From Symbiodinium natans (taxonomy: Eukaryota; Sar; Dinophyceae; Suessiales; Symbiodiniaceae), in NCBI GenBank assembly GCA_905221605.1, contig CAJNDS010002256.1, forward strand, positions 446,571-510,570: a stretch of 64,000 nt of DNA. The letters run 5' to 3'. Of the stretch, positions 13,270 to 25,294 are shown one piece after another (within the stretch, counting starts at the first letter, position 1; each line of letters begins with the position of its first letter). A model generated the notes under the pieces. It was not told the origin of the DNA. It saw nothing but the letters and a program-made list of their open reading frames with translations, and made no database searches. The position numbers were made by a program, and so were the translations under genes.

Positions 13270-13593
13270 CGCCATGCGTCTTTGCAGTCGCGCCGGTGCG
13301 GGTGAGACATGCTGAGCTCTTCATCGAGCGATCGCCTGTCTTGGATTTGCGCCATGTCTCATCACATCTTGTGCAGGTGCAGTTTGGATCCTGGGCAAAG
13401 CCCCATCTGCTTCGAACATCTAACCTAGTCGCCTTATCCCCAGAAGACCGCAACCGGCCACATCTTGATGGCGGAATCCAAGGTTTCATCTCTACATAAG
13501 CTGCAGCGTACCTTGCGCAGGTAGCTGCTACGCGTGATGAGCGTCCGCAGCCTTTTGCCCCTCTCAGCCAACAGCCCCCCGGTCCTGAAGGGA
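13270..13593 (+). repeat. direct repeat D, copy 1 (about 324 bp)
   Basis: Nearly identical to 13991-14312, same orientation, 721-bp period. The small differences include a 4-bp deletion in copy 2. Antisense frames in both copies read the same peptide, which follows from the duplication. Confidence 0.92.
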
Positions 13594-13990
13594 GACGTTG
13601 ATGGGCAGGCACGCTTCAAGTGCCGGATTGGCTGTGGATGTCATGCGACATCATGCTGCACATGTCTACCGAACTCTCGAGGATTTCATGTTGCGCGTCC
13701 ACGCGAATGGCGTGCTGCCCTGAAAGGAGTAATCTTTAGAATCTTACCGCAAGGCAGGGGGAACGCCAGGATGCTTCGCAACAACTGAAGCCCCTTTCCT
13801 GGTGCTGTCGTTCGTGAGTTGGGGTTTCACTCTGGAGCTGAAGCTCGGAGGGGCGAATCAAAGAGATTCTTGTAGAGACTGTACTGTCTTTGGACAGTTT
13901 CGCGCATATCGAGGGGAGTGGCTTTTGGATGATGATCTCAGTCGGCAGAGGCAGAGGACCTTTTTGTCGCAGCAGATCGGAATTACGTTG

Positions 13991-14312
13991 CGCCATGGGT
14001 CTTTGCAGTCGCGCCGGTGCGGGTGAGACATGCTGAGCTCTTCATCGAGCGATCGCCTGTCTTGGATTTGCGCCATGTTTCATCACACCTTGTGCAGGTG
14101 CAGTTTGGATCCTGGGCAAAGCCCCATCTGCTTCGAACATCTAACCGAGTCGCCTTATCCCCAGAAGACCGCAACCGGCCACATCTTGGGCGGAATCCAA
14201 GGTTTCATCTCAACATAAGCTGCAGCGTACCTTGCGCAGGTAGCTGCTACGCGTGATGAGCGTCCGCAGCCTTTTGCCCCTCTCAGCCAACAGCCCCCCG
14301 GTCCTGAAGGGA
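13991..14312 (+). repeat. direct repeat D, copy 2
   Basis: Second copy of the 13270-13593 unit. The spacer of about 400 bp between copies is unique. Confidence 0.92.
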
Positions 14313-15381
14313 CAGTGAAGGGGATGCGGGCTATCATGGGACGTCCCACGGTTTGCGTTTCTGAAAGTCCAGACTTCAGTCGCTTTCGCCTCACACCAAG
14401 GCTCGGCTAAGGAGAGGATCGGCTCGAGAGGAGGATCAGCCAGTATGGTAGGTTCTACAGAGATGCTTCGCACTGGCTCGGCCCACGCGTGCCTCTGTGT
14501 CCCACTGTCCCGAGTCCACACCGTGCCCCGCACGTCATGGAAAGCACTTCAGTTTGTTTTCCTTTCTCGTGCAGGACCGCTGAGGGCAAATCCAGGTGTG
14601 TACTCGTACCTCTGGCTAAATCCTAGTGCTAGTTGCGCATGGACTTGCTGCACACTGTCTGTGGGCCTATGCGGGCCGTCGGGTGCGCAGTGTTCGTCCT
14701 GCCCTAAGTTCTTTCAGTCCGCACTTGAGCTAGGAGCTGTGGGGCATGTCCTTCCAGATGCAAGCTAACACTTGGGCTGTCTGCATCTGAAGTCTGGCTT
14801 CGACGTCCCTCTCAAGGCACGCTGCACACGACAGTATGACCTTGTTTCTGTGGCACAGGGTTTTCTCCCAAACAAATTTCTTTCCTTTTGCCGTGACGCC
14901 GTGTTCTCCTCAACGTTCACAAATGACAAAAGCCTTCGGGGTCCTGCGCTCGGTGGCTTGGTACGCGTCCCCCAAACAGGGGTGCTTTGGGTCCGTAAGC
15001 GACCTCACTCCTGTCCTGCAGGCAGAGGAAAAGGATGGCCGTGCACATCACATGACACATGAGCACTAGGAAAGCTCTGGAGGTATGCATCATCCATGGG
15101 TCACAGGCTTCGTAAAGCTCCTGGGATTGCGCCATGATCTCCTAAACCTGGTTAGGTCGATCTGGGTTAGCATGCTAGTGGCATGTATGTCCCATGCCCT
15201 CGATGATTTCCCTTGGTCACTCGTATATCGAATCAATGTTCATGTCACGTGGTTCAGACACGAACATTCCTGTAGGAGCAGCGGAACCCTAAACAGGTTG
15301 TCGAACATTCCTTCAAGCAAGCAGGCTGCATTCGGATCAGACCTTGAAGTGCCTGCAGGACATATCGGCTTCACAAGCTTG

Positions 15382-16201
15382 CAAAGTAACTTTAAACATA
15401 TCTGGACCCATTTCTCTAGTGGGTGCAGAAGACACCCTAGACAGTGGAGTTGCAGAAGGCCGATAAGACGCACTTAGAGGCTTCAACTGTCTCGTGGCCA
15501 GAGAGCTCGAGTGGAAGAACTAGGCCAGACGGCCTCGCCCGGGCGCGCGGACGAGGCACACAGGGATCGGCGGGCCTCGAAATGAGAAAAAAATTGGCGA
15601 CTCGTTTTTTTTGAGTTTGGGAGCTAGGAGGGATTGAGGATGTTGGGGTTTCAGTGGATGATTCCCGTTATCCCGCATTGTTAGCCTTCTTGTCCAGGGC
15701 GAAGAACAATACGACCTCTTGTTTGTCACAAGGGGCGATAGCCACTGGCATACACGCTGGCTTAAACCTTGCAGTCACATGGGAGGGAGAGCATGGAGAG
15801 GCACAGCATCCGGGAAAAGGGAAGTTCGCTCATCAAGCTGCGCACCTGCAGGCAGGGCTGGGAGCATTGTCTGTGCAGGGCATGAACTTCGAGGTAGTGG
15901 GGTTAGTCCAGGCTACCAAGTGTCAGGGCCTGTATAATTCTGGTTCTGTGCAAGCACGTCAGAGCTTTGCGACGAAGTCTAATTTAGGATGCAGCACACG
16001 GTTGCTTGAGCCGGTACTGTCACATGCGCAAAAAGAAGCAAGCCGACACGTGTGGGCGTTGCGCAGGTGCTGCGCTGATGATGATGCGGCAGCTTTCGCA
16101 CATTCCCGCGAGAAGCGTTGAAAACAATGAAAAAGCCGAAGCGATGTGCTTACAGTTTCGCAACGTTGCTTCTGTGCAGTGCATTGAAAGAAGCATGTCG
16201 A
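15382..16201 (+). repeat. segmental duplication B, copy 1
   Basis: Direct match to 24320-25140 with small indels and substitutions. The match begins CAAAGTAACTTTAAAC and ends at GAAGCATGTCGA. The open frames inside (for example 15654-16121 plus) differ between copies by frame-changing indels, which argues against a conserved protein. Confidence 0.9.
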
Positions 16202-16872
16202 CGTGGACTTGATTCTGCCGAGTTAGCATCTTCTCCAATTTGGTTTTGCCTTGGAAATCCCACTTCCCCAGACCGACCAGCAATCCTCAGCACAAACGTG
16301 TGGGTGCCCTACGCTCCCTAAACCCCCAGCTCCTATGAACCGCGTTGGCTCCAGTCCAAGCTGGCCCGGGGCCTTGAAGGGGCGTCCGGCTTCTCATAGA
16401 TCAGGCGCCTGCAGACTTTGGCTCTTTCTCTCTCCCTCCCACTCCCTCTCTCTCTTTCTCTTTTTGTCTGTGCATGTGTGTGTTCGTGAAAGCATATGTA
16501 TTTTGTGCTTGTTTGTTTGATTGATTTTATTTGGTCGCTCGGTTGTTGCAGTGGCGATGTCAGGGTCTTCGGGGGGGTTTCAGGGTTTGCGTCTGGGCCG
16601 CGGATGCAGAGTTCAGGGATGTTCAGGGTGTGCGATGATAAAGTTCGACCCATGCTAGTCACCCTTGGTATGCACCTCCACGTTTAGGTTCACATGCGCT
16701 TACCCTGCAATCTCCCACAAAGCAGCCAAAGACATACAGAATTGGCGAGTTCAGCTTGTTCGTCTCGGACAGGTGGAGCTCACCTGAGCGACATGATTGC
16801 AGACGTGCGCTGCGCTCAGAGGCTCTTTGAGGTCCCAGTGGCGATGACTGAAATTGAACTTGATGGTTTTTA

Positions 16873-17074
16873 AACCTTATGACCCTAAACCAAACCCTAC
16901 ACCCTACACCCTACACCCTACAAGCCCTAAGCCCAGTACCCAGAGCTCCAGATCCAGGTCTGACCTCCCGCCAGTCGAGGCCTCGGAGGTGGTCCTATGG
17001 TCGTAATCTTCCACTGCGGAACCGTGATGGAAACTAGGGTTTAGGGTTTAGGGTTTACATAGTGTTTAGGGTTT
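16873..17074. repeat. degenerate telomere-like units in both orientations
   Basis: CCCTACA/CCCTAAA units at 16873-16935 and TTTAGGG units at 17034-17074, with unique DNA between, so the two blocks point at each other. Confidence 0.75.
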
Positions 17075-17269
17075 TCGGACAGCACAAGTTCTTCCCCAAA
17101 TCTTACGGCTTCCTTGGGAAAAAAGCAACCCTGAAACCCTCAAGCCCTCGACTGTGCCAGAGCAAGTTGTGTCCCAGGCTGGTGCCTTCCGAGGCGAGGC
17201 CGCGCATTGCAAGGAAGAGCGAAACGAATAGGTGAATACGTTGAGTTGTAGGGCTTTGTGGCTCAGGGC

Positions 17270-17381
17270 TCGTTTACGAAAATAAGGGACCCCTATAACA
17301 TAGACCAAAGTCCCCAAATCGCAGGATGCCCTGATGATAAGAACCCCAAGAAGGTACCCCCAATTTCGGAAGCCCCCATAT
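17270..17381 (-). mobile_element. GGGGGTTTCCGAAA MITE, copy 2 (inverted)
   Basis: Starts CGTTTACGAAAATAAGGGAC and ends AATTTCGGAAGCCCCCATAT, so it lies in reverse relative to copy 1. It ends 21 bp before the large telomere-like array at 17402. Confidence 0.65.
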
Positions 17382-17401
17382 GAGCCCCACAACCTTAAAA
17401 T

Positions 17402-17527
17402 ACCTAAACCCTAAACCCTAAACCCTAAACCCTAAACCCTAAACCCTAAACCCTAAACCCTAAACCCTAAACCCTAAACCCTAAACCCTAAACCCTAAAC
17501 CCTAAACCCTAAACCCTAAACCCTAAC
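17402..17527 (-). repeat. large CCCTAAA telomere-like array
   Basis: About 17 exact heptamers. The near-perfect units suggest a recent or maintained array. A short TTTAGGG block in the opposite orientation lies at 17637-17675. Confidence 0.97.
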
Positions 17528-17675
17528 CTGGGAACCCCCCTGGGGTCGAGGCCGGCTCCTGGGTCCCCGGGAGCTGCTCGCACGGAGTGGCTGCCACGCG
17601 CTGCTCTGTTCTGAGGATGCCTGTGAGTGCCTTTTTGAGGGTTTAGGGTTTAGGGTTTAGGGTTAAAGTTTAGGG

Positions 17676-20400
17676 TGCCCATCGAGTCTTGACGAGTTGC
17701 TGTTCTTTCTTTGCAGGTTTTCTCAAGTTTGTTTTCCGGCGCGTTCAATGGGGTGTTGTAGCCTTCCAGCACCGCGCGTGGTCCAGGGTGCCGTTCTGCA
17801 GAGTTCCAGAACGATCGTGGCTACTGCACTCTTCGTTACATGCCCCTGTAGCCACACGTTGAGGGCTGTCTTGCTTTGGCCGGGATCCTTGCCGTAGCCT
17901 TCTCATAAATACATGTGTTCAATCTGCTGTCAAGCTCATCTGGGCACAGTCTGGCTTACTCAGCTACTTTCCGCTGGGCGCTGAGCCCCTTATGGACTTA
18001 TGGAACCCGAGTTCCCAGTGGCAGACCCTTTCCCTCCAAACAGCAGGGCACACCCCGGCACCCCGAAGTGGTAGCACGTGGGTTCGCCGGACTTGTCGGA
18101 CTTAGTCACCTAGGTATAATTCTGTTGTAACCCTCTCGTCACATGGCGTCTCTGTTTGTAAACCGTCCAAGTTGCAGTCCATGTCGAGTACCGACAAAAG
18201 GGTGCTGCCAGCCATCGGAACTAAGGTCTCCGCCCCTGCATCCCAAGGCTGGCGAAAAAAGCTTCGGGTTCGAGTGCTGCGCTGAGGGATCAAATCGAAC
18301 CATCCCTCCCAGGTGCGTGCCCGCAAAAGCCCAAATCTTGGTAGAGTACTGCATTTAGAGAGATGTTGAGGGGTGCTGGGGCTCAGGGCTCAAGATTCTG
18401 AACCTTTAAGGGCCTAGTGATTTCAGTGCTGTGCACTGTTGCACAGGCCCAAGATCTGCACATGGCGATTCCTGGGGACCCAGACTATTCGAGACACCGG
18501 ATGCAGTGCCCAAGCTGAAAGGATTCAGGGCATGCCAGTAGAAGTTAATGGGCTTGAGGACGTGAGTCCCTCAAGCGCAGTATGTCAAGTATGTCAAGAC
18601 TGACCTTGGTTCAGATCAAGCTATCTTCGCAATACCTCCGCACGTCCATGGGTTTCGTCGCGAGCCATTTCCCAAAAATTTAAAATGCCGGGAGTGGGCT
18701 ACCAGCTAAGACATGCTCTTAAGAGCCCCAGTCGTGCGCAGCATCTGACTCCCCTACTCAAAAGTCAAGAATCCTCCTTAGCCTTGCAGCTTCCGTTGCG
18801 GGGCTAGGGCAGTGTTCGGACCGGAGAAATCGAGCGTTTAACCTTTGATTTGAATCCCAAGCGCGTTGTCCAGAGCATCAGCTGCGCAAGGCTGTCTAGA
18901 TCTGCAGAGCCTCATGTGCTGGCCAGGGTCCGAGTTTTGTGTGCAGGCATGTGCCGTAGTCAGCTCCGCTGCTGCCCTGTGTTGCTTGTGTGCGTTCTTC
19001 GGAGATGAAGCGATTTAATCTTGCTATTATTGAAGTGTAAGATGATGACTACTGCCGCCTTGATGTTGGTGCTGCTGGGTACTACAGGAAGCTACAGTGA
19101 CGCTGGATTTGATAGCTGGGGCGCGGCCTGCTGGCATTGGAGGACGGGCCATGCCCCGGAAGGGTGCGATGCATTCAGCAGGCTTGCAATCTACCTTGGC
19201 AGGGGAGCTATGGAAGCTGGGCATCGCATGTGATCGCGCGCTTCTCCTCCAGGCTTCTTCCAAACGGCGAAGCACCGTGCCGAGTTCAAACAGCACGCTG
19301 TCCTGGCCTAAAGTGTGGGTGCAATTTCAAATTTCACCTCTGCCATAATTCGGTCCATAGGTCATAGGAGTCATAGGTGTTGAGAATGCAAGTGCAGCGC
19401 CCGGAGCGTGTTGGCGCAAGAAAGCTTTGCTCATTCGAGGCCTGAACGCTGCAGTCTCACCCCATGGCGCTCTCTTCATATAACATACTGGTAGCAACAG
19501 TATATGATTAGTCAGCTGCTGCATGTTCGTGTTGCCATGTCTCAAAGCGAAGTGCCACGCTTCAAGGTGATGCATCATGCATCTGAAAACCAAGGTCGTG
19601 GGCCAGTTCTCAAACGAGGTGCCCTCGTCGCACCTTGGCTTCGAACTGCTACAGTGCTGTTAGGTCCTGATAGGTGCTGGTGTATCATTCGACCTAGAAT
19701 TAAATTTAGTTCAAGAATAAGGACTTAGACCCGAAATCCGCGTTCGCCTCGGCCCTCAACCTTGCTTTATACTTGTGGCCAGTACGGAGGGTCCTGCAGT
19801 CCTTTCTCGCGCAATGCCCATGCTGGGACCTGTGGGAGCTTTGAGGCTAGCCAACACCCAGTGCTACCAGATTGGAACTGCTCTCTACATAGGGGACGGG
19901 TGTGAATGGTCCCATATTCCCCACATAAGGGCTTCATGGGTCTTAGACCCCACCTCCCCTTGTGATGCATCCTCTGCAAAGTTTGTCTCAAGGATCCCGC
20001 AGACTCGCAAAGCCTTTCAGCAGCAGCCTCAGAAAAATGTCATTATCGTAGCCAGGAAGAGCAAGGAAGGGCACACAGCATGGTCCAGCGCCATGATGCA
20101 TGAATAGTATTCTTGCCTCTTTTGCGTCGGCTCAGTGCCACTGCTCGGTGAGGATGCATCGCGGAGAGGGACCTGCATATCAAGGACACCAGCAGGCTCG
20201 TATGGCGGGGTAAAGGAGATTCATCGGGCAATGTCGGCTCGACGATTCCGGCATTACTTGATATTCATAAATTCAGGGCAGACTTCCCCTTCTCCAGGCG
20301 CCATTTTGGGATTTAGGCCAATCCATATTCCATATCATCTCGCAGAAAACTGAACCTCCAATCTTGTGAAGACCGTTTGGTTTGAAGACGGAGGATGTTT
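17676..20400. other. unique DNA, no gene seen
   Basis: No frame above 110 codons and none with a recognisable domain. Confidence 0.6.
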
Positions 20401-20412
20401 GAAGAAGGTGCT

Positions 20413-20549
20413 CAACCCCTAAACCCTAAACCCTAAGCTCTAAACCCTGAACCCTGAACCCTGAACCCTAAACCCTAAACCCTAAACCCTAAATACCCTA
20501 AACCCTAGACCCTAGACCCTAAACCCTAAACCCTAAACCCTAAACCTCC
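20413..20549 (-). repeat. CCCTAAA array with variants
   Basis: CCCTAAA, CCCTGAA and CCCTAGA units in groups, so variants have spread locally within the array. Confidence 0.95.
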
Positions 20550-20645
20550 CCAGGCCACCTCGGCCTTTCGCCGGGACTTGGAGCGCCAAGGGCCCAGGAA
20601 AGATCCAGCAGACGTGTTTGGTGGTGCTTCTCCTGTTGGCTTTGG

Positions 20646-20747
20646 GATGCTCCCCCCTTATACTAACAGTCCTTAGTAGGGATTATAGTAGGGGTTACCT
20701 TTTGAATAATCCCTGCTAAGGAGCTGTTAGTATAAGGGGGGAACATC
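20646..20747. mobile_element. 102-bp hairpin MITE
   Basis: Arms of about 40 bp (20646-20687 and 20707-20747) pair with few mismatches. The left arm begins GATGCTCCCCCCTTATAC and the right arm ends GTATAAGGGGGGAACATC. The loop is about 20 bp. Unrelated to the GGGGGTTTCC family. Confidence 0.75.
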
Positions 20748-21040
20748 CGGATGTTGGCATATTCTGCTGCGGGGGGGGGGGGGTTCTTGGGTTGACCATG
20801 CCTCTCGCTTAAGGTTCTGGACACTTGTGAATGGAGCAGAACCCCAAGAGGGTGTTGTGCACGTGTTGTGGGATGTGGATGTTGCATTTGGCTGTGGAAC
20901 CTTTCGCAGCATATAACGTCGGAGGCCCACCGCCATTTGTTTCACCGTTTCACGACGACTTGGCAAGGCAAAGTCAAAAGATGTCGGGAGCCAGGAGGTA
21001 TCCAATGGTGCAATTGTTCTGTTCGGGGTCGGAACCGCCA

Positions 21041-21182
21041 AGATGGGCCTGACCAGCTTTGCAGTCGCTTTTGTCAATGTCGCCATAGCCGGAGGTTTTC
21101 TTTTGGAGATCTCCAATGCTACAGAGTAAGGTGATTTGCATTCGTTTGCTGGCGGTGCCAAACCAAAGTGAATTGGATCCAC
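21041..21182 (+). repeat. duplicated block C, copy 1
   Basis: About 142 bp matching 25141-25294. On the plus strand both copies read a hydrophobic stretch (SFAVAFVNVAIAGGFLLEIS) followed soon by a stop, perhaps an old exon for a membrane or signal segment. The copies differ by a few substitutions and by a short indel. Confidence 0.85.
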
Positions 21183-22375
21183 GGTTTTGCACTTGTCGCC
21201 AGGTTCGCTAGTCAGTAAGGACAGTGCAGATGCCGCAAGAGCCAATTTCCTTCCAAGGCCCTCAAGGCGCGTAAAGGGCTTGACATGAGCCCATATGTTG
21301 AGGAGCCCATCTGTTTAGGAGGCCCATTTCTTTCTGGTGTTGTTGATCCTCAGGCACTTCGAGGCTCTCTCGGCTGAGCAACTGCAGTACGCAGTGAGAA
21401 GAATAGGTATTGACGGTGGCCAAGGCATGTAAGGGCCCAGCCATCATTTTCCAACAATGTTTCCCAAGCCATTTGCATGTTGGAAGTTAGGCAAAAAGCG
21501 CACCATACATACCAAAGCAGCATGTCAATCTTGATCAAGATCCATGCAATGACACCTGTGTCCTTGCAGCGCTCGTCGTGTACCCTTGTACTAGCAGGAG
21601 AGTCGGATCCGGTCTCCAACGTCTTGATTACTACTTTCGTGTCTTTTCCATGGAAACTTCGGCCTTGATGGAAGAGGCCAGGTGCCATTCGCCAGAAGCC
21701 GAGGGCATTGGAGGGCACTGTAGGGCACATTGGGCATAAATGGGCACGGGGCGCAACTGAAGATCGGTAGAACACTAGAAGCACAGCAATGCAATCAGCC
21801 GACCACGGGCTAGTACCCTAAGTCATGCCTGCTGTATCTCAATTAGACATCCCGCTCCTGCTGGATTTCAGCAGGTCTCGGCAGAGACTCCTCTTCGTGC
21901 TGATGCGACATCCACATCGAGTGAGAAAGCCGAGGCAGCTGCACCGGCATGCATCCACTGTGTGTCTCTCATATAGATGCAGGCCATGCAGCCCAGAAGG
22001 GCCGTGTTGGAGCTGCTACTTTGGCTGCCGTCAAGCTTTGCCATGCCGTGCCCGTTGTTGGCCACAGGCTGCGCAGTCGGATGCCATGGAGGCTGAGATG
22101 ACAAAGAGCCAAAGCCGCTTGCAGGCACGATCTCAGGTTTGAATGCTGGTCCGCCGTCAACCTCGTGCGCTCGGCCCTCCTAGCCATCACTTAATCCCAC
22201 AATGTCTACGCAAACCTACTCTAGGCCCCTAAGCCGGCGATGCCCTTTTTGGCAGCAAGCAGGATGGTCATGACGCAAGCAGCGCACACGTCGAAAACGT
22301 CGACGGAGGCCGTTTGCGCTAAGGATTGCAAAGGATTTCAGGTTTCTGCCTTTGTCGGTTTATCGGCTAACTGAA

Positions 22376-22505
22376 GGTTATCATTAGTATTGGTATCATG
22401 AGTATTATCATTATTATTGTCATGATGATTATCATGATGATTATCATCATCATTATCATTATCATTATTATTATCATGATTATCATTCTTGTTATTAGTA
22501 TTATT
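22376..22505 (+). repeat. ATC/ATT microsatellite of duplication A copy 2
   Basis: TATCATTATTATTGTCATGA-like run, the counterpart of the two blocks at 6294-6965. Confidence 0.9.
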
Positions 22506-22683
22506 TTGTAAACACTCCGAAGTGCAGGATCCACGGCTGCCAGCAGCTCGACGCCCACGGTGACGTGGGGGTCTTGACCTGTTCCGCGGTCCTTGTTCAA
22601 CTGCAAGAACTGCTTGCTGCCGGATGGAATGCGGCAGCCCAGAAACATACATGGTAATCCTTTATATTGCCTGTGGTGGTCGC

Positions 22684-22917
22684 TTTAAGTAGGGTTTCTT
22701 TTACAGACACTCACTCCTCCGCCGCACGAGCATCAGAGTTCCATCCAATTAAGCTGTGTACAATGCAACCAAGCTGCCGTAAAAGGAATTACTGGAGTAG
22801 GGCGTGAAAGTTTGGGATCCAATGAGCATTAGCCTGCCTCGAACGGTTAAGGACGAACCTGGTCTGATCACTAAGGAAGAGGGCCCACAACGCATTAGGG
22901 TTTTAAGTAGGGTTTCT
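22684..22917 (+). mobile_element. 218-bp insertion with a 16-bp flanking direct repeat
   Basis: TTTAAGTAGGGTTTCT occurs at 22684-22699 and again at 22902-22917, while duplication copy 1 has it once (7138-7153). Copy 2 therefore gained about 202 bp plus a 16-bp target duplication, or copy 1 lost them by recombination between the repeats. The insert has no clear terminal inverted repeat, tRNA-like box or poly(A). Confidence 0.6.
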
Positions 22918-24223
22918 GTTTTGTAGGGGGTTCTTACTAGGGTATCTAGGAGCTATATTAAGAATAAGGGTAACAGAGAACCACCGGCCTTTATAAATCA
23001 TGCTACTTAACATTCAACGCTACGCGACCCACCTCGGCCTGGGCCTGCCAGCGGCGAGGCGAAGGTGCTGCTAGGCTTCAGGGATTTGAGAGGCCTGGTG
23101 CAATTGGTCCCTTTTTGGGGATCCTGTTGCAGCACGCAGGCTCATGTCTAGACCAGACAAGAAAATAACAACCCGGGCAGGGGGTCACACAAAAGAAGAA
23201 GGGGGTGGGGGGCGGGGGCTGTGTTGGGAAGGGGGTTAGAGGTACCCAAGGCCGAGAAGGATTATGCTGCACACTCCGTGATGTCCAGGCAATCAGCCAA
23301 CCGTAAAATGTTGCCTAGAGTTCAGCATGTTGACCTTCGGCGGGAATCAAGACTTTTCAGACGAAACTAAAGTCCGTAGCTGCCGCCGCTGCCTTGTTTG
23401 TAATGGATTGGCGGCCTGCGCGCGCGCAATGTCCTTGCAGCCTACGCATCTCATGCGTCAAATTCCTGAGGCTCCAAGCATCCGACGGCGATGCAACGAC
23501 GAACGACTCGGCCCCAAGGCAGCTTTAGGGATAGTTTTGTAGGTGATGTGGCGATTTAATCAAAAGCAGGTGATGATGCGCCTTGCATTGGGCCGGGGGT
23601 TCCCGCATGTTCCCGCCCAACCATACACTGTGCGCCACTTTCCTTCTTCTCCACCTCTACACACTCAACACCTCGGAAGGCCGGAAGTCGACACCAAGCC
23701 CCCAAGCGCCGACAACTCGGGCGCGCAGTGTGGGTTTTGTCCACCACCCCTCGGATCATTCCGAGCACAATTCTACATGCAAAGCTGGGGCATCTATGCC
23801 ACGTAGAGGCATGACTATGGCATGCATTTGTTCGCTTGTTGGCTTTCTTCAATTTTTGCAGATGGCCAGCTACACCCCAGGTTCCAACTTCAAGGGCTGC
23901 CGGAGCCCCTGGCTTTGAATGCTTTGCCCCTTGTGTTTGTGAGGTGTAGGTGTGCTAGGTGTTCGAGGAGTGTAAGGTAGGGGCTGTATGAAGAAAAGGT
24001 CAATAGATTACATGAAATTACCCACGAAGGTATCCAGTACGAGTATGATGTGACTGATTTAGTCAGAGCATGCATCCTGCGGCCGCCTGTGCCTGGCCTT
24101 CGGTAGTTAAGCGTGGAATAGGACCCATTGGGAGAAATGAACTGTTTTAGGGCTTTTGTTGTTTCTATTTGGGATTTGTTGATGCGTTCTGCTTGTGGCT
24201 TTCTGCGTCCGCTTTCGGTGGAT

Positions 24224-24268
24224 CTAGGGTTTAGGGCTTAGGGTTTAGGCCCTAAACCCTGAACCTTA
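24224..24268. repeat. head-to-head telomere-like units
   Basis: TTTAGGG units run into CCCTAAA units through GGGTTTAGGCCCTAAACCC, a small palindrome. Confidence 0.85.
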
Positions 24269-24319
24269 AAGGGCTACGCTGCAGCCAGCAGCAACAACAA
24301 ACAACATCACACAAAAAAA

Positions 24320-25140
24320 CAAAGTAACTTTAAACATATCTGGACCCATTTCTCTAGTGGGTGCAGAAGACACCCTAGACAGTGGAGTTGCAGAAGGCCG
24401 ATAAGACGCACTTAGAGGCTTCAACTGTCTCGTGGCCAGAGAGCTCGAGTGGAAGAACTAGGCCAGACGGCCTCGCCCGGGCGCACGGACGAGGCACACA
24501 GGGATCGGCGGGCCTCGAAATGAGATAAATTGGCGACTCGCATTTTGAGTTTGGGAGCTAGGAGGGATTGAGGATGTTGGGGTTTCAGTGGATGATTCCC
24601 GTTATCCCGCGTTCTTGGCCTTCTTGTCCAGGGCGAAGAGCAGTGCGAGCTCTTGTTTGTCACAAGGGGCGATAGCAGATCGCATACACGCTGGCAAGCT
24701 TAAACCTTGCAATCACATCGGAGGGAGAGCATGGAGAGGCACAGCATCCGGGAAAAGGGAAGTTCGCTCATCAAGCTGCGCACCTGCAGGCAGGGCTGAG
24801 AGCATTGTCTGTGCAGGGCATGAACTTCGAGGTAGTGGGGTTAGTCCAGGCTATCAACTGTCAGGGCCTGTAAGTATGGTGGTTCTGTGCAAGCACGTCA
24901 GAGCTTTGCGACGAAGTCTAATTTAGGATGCAGCACACGTTTGCTTGAGCCGGTACTGTCACATGCGCAAAAAGAAGCAAGCCGGCACGTGTGGGCGTTG
25001 CGCAGGTGCTGCGCTGATGATGATGCGGCAGCTTTCGCACATTCCCGCGAGTAGCGTTGAAAACAACGAAAAAGCAGAACCGATATGCTTGCAGTTTCGT
25101 AACGTTGCTTCGGTGCAGTGCATTGAAAGAAGCATGTCGA
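24320..25140 (+). repeat. segmental duplication B, copy 2
   Basis: Second copy of 15382-16201. At its right end it joins block C copy 2 at 25141 without intervening sequence, whereas copy 1 continues into unrelated DNA. Confidence 0.9.
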
Positions 25141-25294
25141 AGATGGGCCTGGCCAGCTTTGCAGTCGCTTTTGTCAATGTCGCCATAGCCGGAGGTTTTC
25201 TGTTGGAGATCTCCAATGCTAGAGCGTAAGGTGATTTTGCATTCGTTTGCGCTGGCTGCCCATCAGGGTGCCAAACCAAAGTGAATTGGATCCA
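25141..25294 (+). repeat. duplicated block C, copy 2
   Basis: Second copy of the 21041-21182 block, fused to the end of duplication B copy 2. It contains the same hydrophobic frame (MGLASFAVAFVNVAIAGG) with Thr changed to Ala. Confidence 0.85.

Larger units (their letters stand above)
21183..23360 (+). repeat. segmental duplication A, copy 2
   Basis: Direct copy of 4839-7605, 16.3 kb away. It lacks the AGCACCAG minisatellite of copy 1 and carries a 218-bp extra stretch bounded by a 16-bp direct repeat. It is preceded without a gap by block C (21041-21182). Confidence 0.93.

Noticed and set aside
17402-17527. Regular short repeat as a CRISPR array
   Set aside because: Units are contiguous 7-mers without spacers; this is a telomere-type array.
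17402-17527. True chromosome end
   Set aside because: Unique DNA continues on both sides, and similar arrays of both orientations occur through the window.
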